Both the position numbers and the translations under genes were made by a program. The notes beneath the pieces are model-generated. The model had not been told where the DNA came from. It saw nothing but the letters and a program-made list of their open reading frames with translations, and did not search any database. From positions 1-11,080 of the forward strand of contig JAJXTA010000036.1 of NCBI GenBank assembly GCA_021784265.1: DNA of 11,080 bases, read 5' to 3'. This DNA is from a bacterium. GTDB lineage: Bacteria > Verrucomicrobiota > Verrucomicrobiia > Limisphaerales > J093. Numbering within the stretch: the first letter of the stretch is position 1; each line of letters begins with the position of its first letter. Shown piece by piece: positions 7,990 through 11,080 of the stretch.

Positions 7990-8805
7990 TCAGCGGGCGG
8001 CGGCGAAGACCCGCACCGCGCGGGTCAGAAAGTCGGGCATCGCCTCCAACGGAATCATGTTCGGGCCGTCGCTGAGGGCCCGCTCCGGGCGCGGATGAGT
8101 CTCGACAAACAGCCCATCCGCTCCCGCGGCAAGGGCCGCACTGGCCAACACCGGCGCGAACTCGCGTTGGCCGCCCGAACAGTCGCCGCCGGCTCCGGGC
8201 AGTTGCACGGAATGCGTGGCATCGAAGAAGACGGGACAACCGGTCCGCTTCATCAGCGGGATCGCCCGCATATCAACCACCAAATTGTGGTAGCCGAAGC
8301 TACTGCCGCGCTCGGTCAGCAGGAGACGCTCGTTGCCCGCCGCCCGCGCCTTCGCCACCACGGGCATCATGTCTTCCGGCGCCATGAACTGGCCTTTCTT
8401 GACGTTGACGATCCGCCCCGTGCGTGCGGCGGCCTGGACCAAGTCCGTCTGCCGGCAGAGGAAAGCGGGGATTTGGAGAATGTCGGCGACTTCGGCAGCC
8501 ACGCGCGCCTGCTCCTCACTATGCACGTCGGTCAGCACCGGGACGGCCAGTTCGGCGCGCACCCTGGCCAGGACCCGCAGGCCGGCGTCCAACCCGGGCC
8601 CGCGGTACGACTTGGCCGCCGTCCGGTTGGCCTTGTCGAAGCTGGCCTTGAAGACGTACGGCAGCCCCAAGCCGGCGCAGGTCCGCTGTAACGCGCTCGC
8701 AACGCGCAGGCAGAGCGCCTCGGTTTCGATCACGCAGGGGCCGGCGATCAACGCCAGCCGTTTGCCGGAGGTCAAAGCCCGCCAGAGCTGGGTCCCTTGT
8801 AGCAT
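7990..8805 (-). CDS. kdsA: 3-deoxy-8-phosphooctulonate (Kdo-8-P) synthase
   Basis: The 271-residue product condenses phosphoenolpyruvate with D-arabinose 5-phosphate to Kdo-8-phosphate, the committed step to the LPS core sugar Kdo. Motifs in order are IAGPCVIE (20-27), [11 protein letters not shown] (52-62), the RGPGLDAGL stretch, [44 protein letters not shown] (163-178), [11 protein letters not shown] and [16 protein letters not shown]. Cys24, His198, Glu235 and Asp246 match the four metal ligands of Aquifex-type enzymes, so this is the metal-dependent class, unlike E. coli KdsA, where the Cys is Asn. The ATG at 8805 begins where family members begin. The frame extends upstream to 8934 without recognisable homology. 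It lies 162 bp after glgC. No kdsB, kdsC or kdsD is in the window. Confidence 0.96.
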   Translation of the reverse strand: MLQGTQLWRALTSGKRLALIAGPCVIETEALCLRVASALQRTCAGLGLPYVFKASFDKANRTAAKSYRGPGLDAGLRVLARVRAELAVPVLTDVHSEEQARVAAEVADILQIPAFLCRQTDLVQAAARTGRIVNVKKGQFMAPEDMMPVVAKARAAGNERLLLTERGSSFGYHNLVVDMRAIPLMKRTGCPVFFDATHSVQLPGAGGDCSGGQREFAPVLASAALAAGADGLFVETHPRPERALSDGPNMIPLEAMPDFLTRAVRVFAAAR

Positions 8806-8852
8806 AACCGCCCTACGCCGCCGGGCCCGTCGGTAGTCTGACCGCGGGATGT

Positions 8853-8875
8853 GCCCCGCGCGGCCGCCGCGGGGC
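8853..8875. terminator. Perfect 8-bp inverted repeat between glgC and kdsA; possible terminator
   Basis: GCCCCGCG (8853-8860) and CGCGGGGC (8868-8875) are perfect arms around a seven-base loop. A second short palindrome, GCCCCAAGGGGC, lies at 8890-8901. Both fall between the glgC stop and the kdsA start on the minus strand. Neither has a T tract, so intrinsic termination is uncertain; they could separate glgC from the LPS genes or stabilise a 3' end. Nothing else is supported in 8806-8967. Confidence 0.4.
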
Positions 8876-8967
8876 TGGCCTGACCCCACGCCCCAAGGGG
8901 CAGCCCCACTCTCCCAGGACCGGCAGGACCGCACGGCTCATACCTCGCGCTGCGGGAACGGGGCCGC

Positions 8968-10275
8968 CTAAATCACCGTCCCGTGCGGCACCACGCCGTT
9001 CTTGGGGATAATGACAATGCCATCCCGAACGAAGTAGAGCGGATGATCAACGCTGGAGGGCTTGCCCGCCGGGGTGATGACACAGTTGTCGCCGATCCGC
9101 GTGTTTTTGTCGATGATGGCGTTATCGATCCGGGTGTTTTTGCCAATCCCGATGCGCGGCCGGTTGGTGGCGGCGTTTTGCTGCAGGGACTCCTCGGTCT
9201 CGAAGTAATCGCTGCCCATCAGGAAGGACCGGGTGATATGACTCCCGGAATCGATGTGACACCGCACGCCCACAACGCTCTGAGAAATCTTGCAGTGGTT
9301 GAGAATGCAGCCGTCGGAGATCACCGCGTGGTCGATCGCCGCCCCGTTGATCCGCGAGGCGGGGAGCAGGCGCGGGCGGGTGAAGATCGGGGCGCTCATG
9401 TCGAAGAAATTAAACAACGGCGTGGCGCTGGTTAGGTTCAGGTTGGCCTCGAAGAAGCTCCGGATGGTCCCGATGTCCTCCCAGTAACCCTGGAACACGT
9501 GGGCGTAGAGGCGGTGGGTCTGGATGGCCTGCGGGATGATGTGCTTGCCGAAGTCCGTCTCCGTGCTGTCCAGCAAGCGGAACAACACCTCCCGGTTGAA
9601 CACGTAGATGCCGGTCGACGCGAGGTAAAGCTCGCCGCCGTCTTCGACCCCCAGCCGCGGATAGGAGGCCGGGTCCAGCCGCAGGCTATCCAGCACGGCG
9701 GGGTCCTTGGGTTTCTCGACAAAACGGGTGATCCGCCGCTCCGCATCGATCTGTAATAACCCCAACGACTGGGCCTGGTCCCGTTTCACGGGCAGCGTGG
9801 CGATGGTCACATCCGCATCGCTCTCCACGTGCTGGGCCAAGATGCGGCGGTAGTCCATCCGGTACAACTGGTCGCCGCTGAGAATCAAGGCGTATTGAAA
9901 CTCCACGTTGCGGAAATGGATCAAGTTCTTGCGCACGGCGTCGGCGGTGCCTTGATACCAGGAGTTGTTGGTCAACGTCTGTTCGGCCGCCAGGATTTCC
10001 ACAAAGCCGACGCTGAAGTGGTCGAACTTGTAGGACTGCGAGACATGCCGATGGAGCGAGGCCGAGTTGAACTGGGTGAGTAAGTAGATGCGCCGGAGCC
10101 CGGAATTGATGCAGTTTGAGATCGGGATGTCCACTAGGCGGTACTTGCCCGCCAGAGGGACGGCGGGCTTGGCGCGGTCGCGGGTTAAAGGAAACAACCG
10201 CGTCCCCTGCCCCCCCCCCATGATGATCGAGAGGACCCGCTGGAGGTCGGGGAGAAAGTGTTTCGTTGACGGCAT
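8968..10275 (-). CDS. glgC: Glucose-1-phosphate adenylyltransferase (ADP-glucose pyrophosphorylase)
   Basis: The 435-residue product makes ADP-glucose from ATP and glucose 1-phosphate, the regulated first step of glycogen synthesis. Motifs are the nucleotide-binding loop GGGQGTRL (20-27), KPAVPLAGKYRLVDIPISN (36-54), catalytic Asp135 in SGDQLYRMDY, the sugar-phosphate site FVEKP (Lys188), LASTGIYVF, DFGKHIIPQAI and GYWEDIGT (263-270). A left-handed beta-helix follows (about 300-435). The closing IDKNTRIG and IPKNGVVPHGTVI resemble cyanobacterial/plant enzymes, where lysines at equivalent places bind the activator 3-phosphoglycerate. Such regulation here (Lys390, Lys425) is inference. The start is supported by a Shine-Dalgarno seven bases upstream and a promoter. 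Codons 19-22 create a run of ten G. No other glycogen gene is in the window. Confidence 0.97.
   Translation of the reverse strand: MPSTKHFLPDLQRVLSIIMGGGQGTRLFPLTRDRAKPAVPLAGKYRLVDIPISNCINSGLRRIYLLTQFNSASLHRHVSQSYKFDHFSVGFVEILAAEQTLTNNSWYQGTADAVRKNLIHFRNVEFQYALILSGDQLYRMDYRRILAQHVESDADVTIATLPVKRDQAQSLGLLQIDAERRITRFVEKPKDPAVLDSLRLDPASYPRLGVEDGGELYLASTGIYVFNREVLFRLLDSTETDFGKHIIPQAIQTHRLYAHVFQGYWEDIGTIRSFFEANLNLTSATPLFNFFDMSAPIFTRPRLLPASRINGAAIDHAVISDGCILNHCKISQSVVGVRCHIDSGSHITRSFLMGSDYFETEESLQQNAATNRPRIGIGKNTRIDNAIIDKNTRIGDNCVITPAGKPSSVDHPLYFVRDGIVIIPKNGVVPHGTVI
10210..10219. repeat. Ten-base C/G homopolymer inside glgC
   Basis: A run of ten C on the plus strand is ten G on the coding strand: the last base of Met19 (ATG) and three GGG codons for Gly20-22 of the nucleotide-binding loop. 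The frame through it is intact here. Confidence 0.9.
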
Positions 10276-10282
10276 CGTTGAA

Positions 10283-10288
10283 TCCTTT
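10283..10288 (-). promoter_or_regulatory. Ribosome binding site of glgC
   Basis: On the minus strand this reads AAAGGA, seven bases before the glgC ATG. It is the only well-placed Shine-Dalgarno I see among the genes here and it fixes the glgC start. Confidence 0.7.
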
Positions 10289-10308
10289 CAAATAAATCGT
10301 GTGCCCTT

Positions 10309-10338
10309 GTTATACCGTGGCGGTTCTGGCGCGGGCAA
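10309..10338 (-). promoter_or_regulatory. Sigma-70-like promoter for glgC
   Basis: On the minus strand TTGCCC (10338-10333) is separated by 18 bases from TATAAC (10314-10309), matching the -35 consensus at four of six and the -10 at five of six. The predicted start near 10302 would leave a leader of about 27 bases containing the ribosome binding site. The AT-rich patch 10276-10315 stands out from the surroundings. It is likely the main promoter of the minus-strand run. Confidence 0.55.
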
Positions 10339-10418
10339 GCGCGAACCCGGAATAATGTTGCCGGACGGTGCGCGCCCGTTACCCGAGGCGCATCTAACCG
10401 GCTACCCCTGGGCCATGC

Positions 10419-11080
10419 ATGAACGGTGGTGCCACTTTAGCCGCCCTGGTGCGTGAGATTCACCGGGTCCGCAACACCGCGGAACCTTCGTGCGTCCTCC
10501 GGCCCCGTCACGCCACGCCGACCCCGCCGGACCAACCGGTCGGCGTCCTGTTGCTCAAGCCCTCCTCCGGTTATATCCCCCCGGCCACCCTGGCCGCCAT
10601 CCTCGACCGTTTGACCGGCCCGTACGGTTACGCCATCGAAGCCGCGCACTGGTGGAGCGGGCCGGACCTCCAGCGGGCCAAACTGATGGCACGGCATTAC
10701 CCGGGTTTCTTCCGCGTGGCGCACGGCGGCTGGCCCGCGCTCGGGAAGCCGGCGCGTGGGCTCCTCACCGCCACCGCCAACTCTGTCGGCAGCCGCTTCC
10801 AGGCCCGGTTCGGTGCTCCCTTCGCCCCGGATCTGGTCCGTACGCCCTATGACTTGATCGCGGACGGGTTCGCGGCGGAGTGGTTGAACCACCTCTGGGA
10901 ACAAGATCGGTCGGGCGAACAAGAGCCGCTCGCCCGGGTCCAGCGCCTGGACGAGGACAGCCTGGCCTTGGGCCTGCGGTTCGACCGCGGCCCTTCAGTG
11001 CCCGAGCGCTGGCACCACCGCGGCGTGATCCTCCTCAACGGATTCTTCGCCCAGCTCGAACGGGACTTCGAGACCCACGG
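10419..11080 (+). CDS. Probable divergent nucleoside-diphosphate-kinase-like protein (3' end outside window)
   Basis: The frame starting at ATG 10419 has no stop to the window end (220 codons). An in-frame TAA at 10395-10397 bounds it upstream, and codon third positions are GC-rich like the neighbours. The product begins MNGGATLAALVREIHR. The segment GVLLLKPSSGYIP (Lys47 in LLLKP) followed by a helix and, later, ARHYPGFF (His93) resembles the start of NDP kinases (an IKPD-type strand, then a HY segment). Such kinases move the terminal phosphate between nucleoside triphosphates and diphosphates. KPS replaces the usual KPD. The long spacer and GVILLNGFF (202-210) fit longer NDK-like proteins I recall from PVC bacteria; the catalytic His motif would lie beyond the window. 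The function is tentative. It is divergent from glgC across 143 bp, with no clear Shine-Dalgarno. AATAAT at 10351-10356 is a weak possible -10. Confidence 0.6.
   Translation, partial: MNGGATLAALVREIHRVRNTAEPSCVLRPRHATPTPPDQPVGVLLLKPSSGYIPPATLAAILDRLTGPYGYAIEAAHWWSGPDLQRAKLMARHYPGFFRVAHGGWPALGKPARGLLTATANSVGSRFQARFGAPFAPDLVRTPYDLIADGFAAEWLNHLWEQDRSGEQEPLARVQRLDEDSLALGLRFDRGPSVPERWHHRGVILLNGFFAQLERDFETH

Noticed and set aside
7357..8691. A 444-codon plus-strand frame across lptC and kdsA
   Set aside because: It is antisense to kdsA and lptC, both supported by motifs or context, and its product is low-complexity Arg/Gly/His-rich without domains.
10355..10456. A 33-codon plus-strand frame before and across the NDK-like start, as a possible leader peptide
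   Set aside because: It has no ribosome binding site, no amino-acid run suggesting attenuation, and is part of a longer chance frame antisense to glgC.
10437..10922. A 161-codon minus-strand frame at the right end
   Set aside because: The plus-strand frame from 10419 is open to the window edge, gives a protein-like sequence with plausible motifs, and explains the region better.

Overview
The window reads as chromosomal DNA, roughly two-thirds G+C by eye, from a Gram-negative (LPS-making) bacterium. I think it is most likely Verrucomicrobiota or a relative in the PVC group. The reasons are the mix of LPS genes (kdsA, lptC/A/B) with an HPr kinase/phosphorylase, a large two-domain M16 peptidase, a hybrid histidine kinase of a type common in Verrucomicrobia and Acidobacteria, and a cyanobacterial/plant-like GlgC. 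The taxonomic call is inference from remembered family patterns, not from a database search.

Layout. Position 1 to 2114 (+) is the 3' part of a membrane-bound hybrid sensor kinase (PAS, HisKA, HATPase, receiver) that begins before the window. After a gap with a GC-rich hairpin comes a zinc M16 peptidase (2314-4932, +). It converges, with only 25 bp between stop codons, on a long run of six minus-strand genes: glgC (10275-8968), kdsA (8805-7990), lptC (7842-7330), lptA (7333-6782), lptB (6785-5991) and hprK (5908-4958). lptC/lptA and lptA/lptB share 4-bp ATGA overlaps. Divergent from glgC, a plus-strand gene starts at 10419 and runs off the right end; I read it tentatively as a divergent nucleoside-diphosphate-kinase-like protein.

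How the genes work together. KdsA makes Kdo-8-phosphate for the LPS core. LptC, LptA and LptB are the periplasmic tether, the bridge and the ATPase of the LPS export machine, so kdsA to lptB is an envelope-biogenesis module. HprK at its end links this module to carbon/PTS regulation, echoing the proteobacterial lptCAB-rpoN-hpf-ptsN-hprK locus but without the middle genes. GlgC makes ADP-glucose for glycogen and has the only convincing promoter plus Shine-Dalgarno in the window, so it may be controlled separately.

I found no tRNA, rRNA, CRISPR, insertion sequence or phage gene, and no clear new system. The points most worth a second look are the Met in place of the usual HprK histidine, the ten-G tract inside the GlgC nucleotide-binding loop, the condensed lpt-hprK locus, and the truncated NDK-like protein. 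No stretch longer than 300 bases lacks a gene; the longest intergenic gap is 2115-2313.
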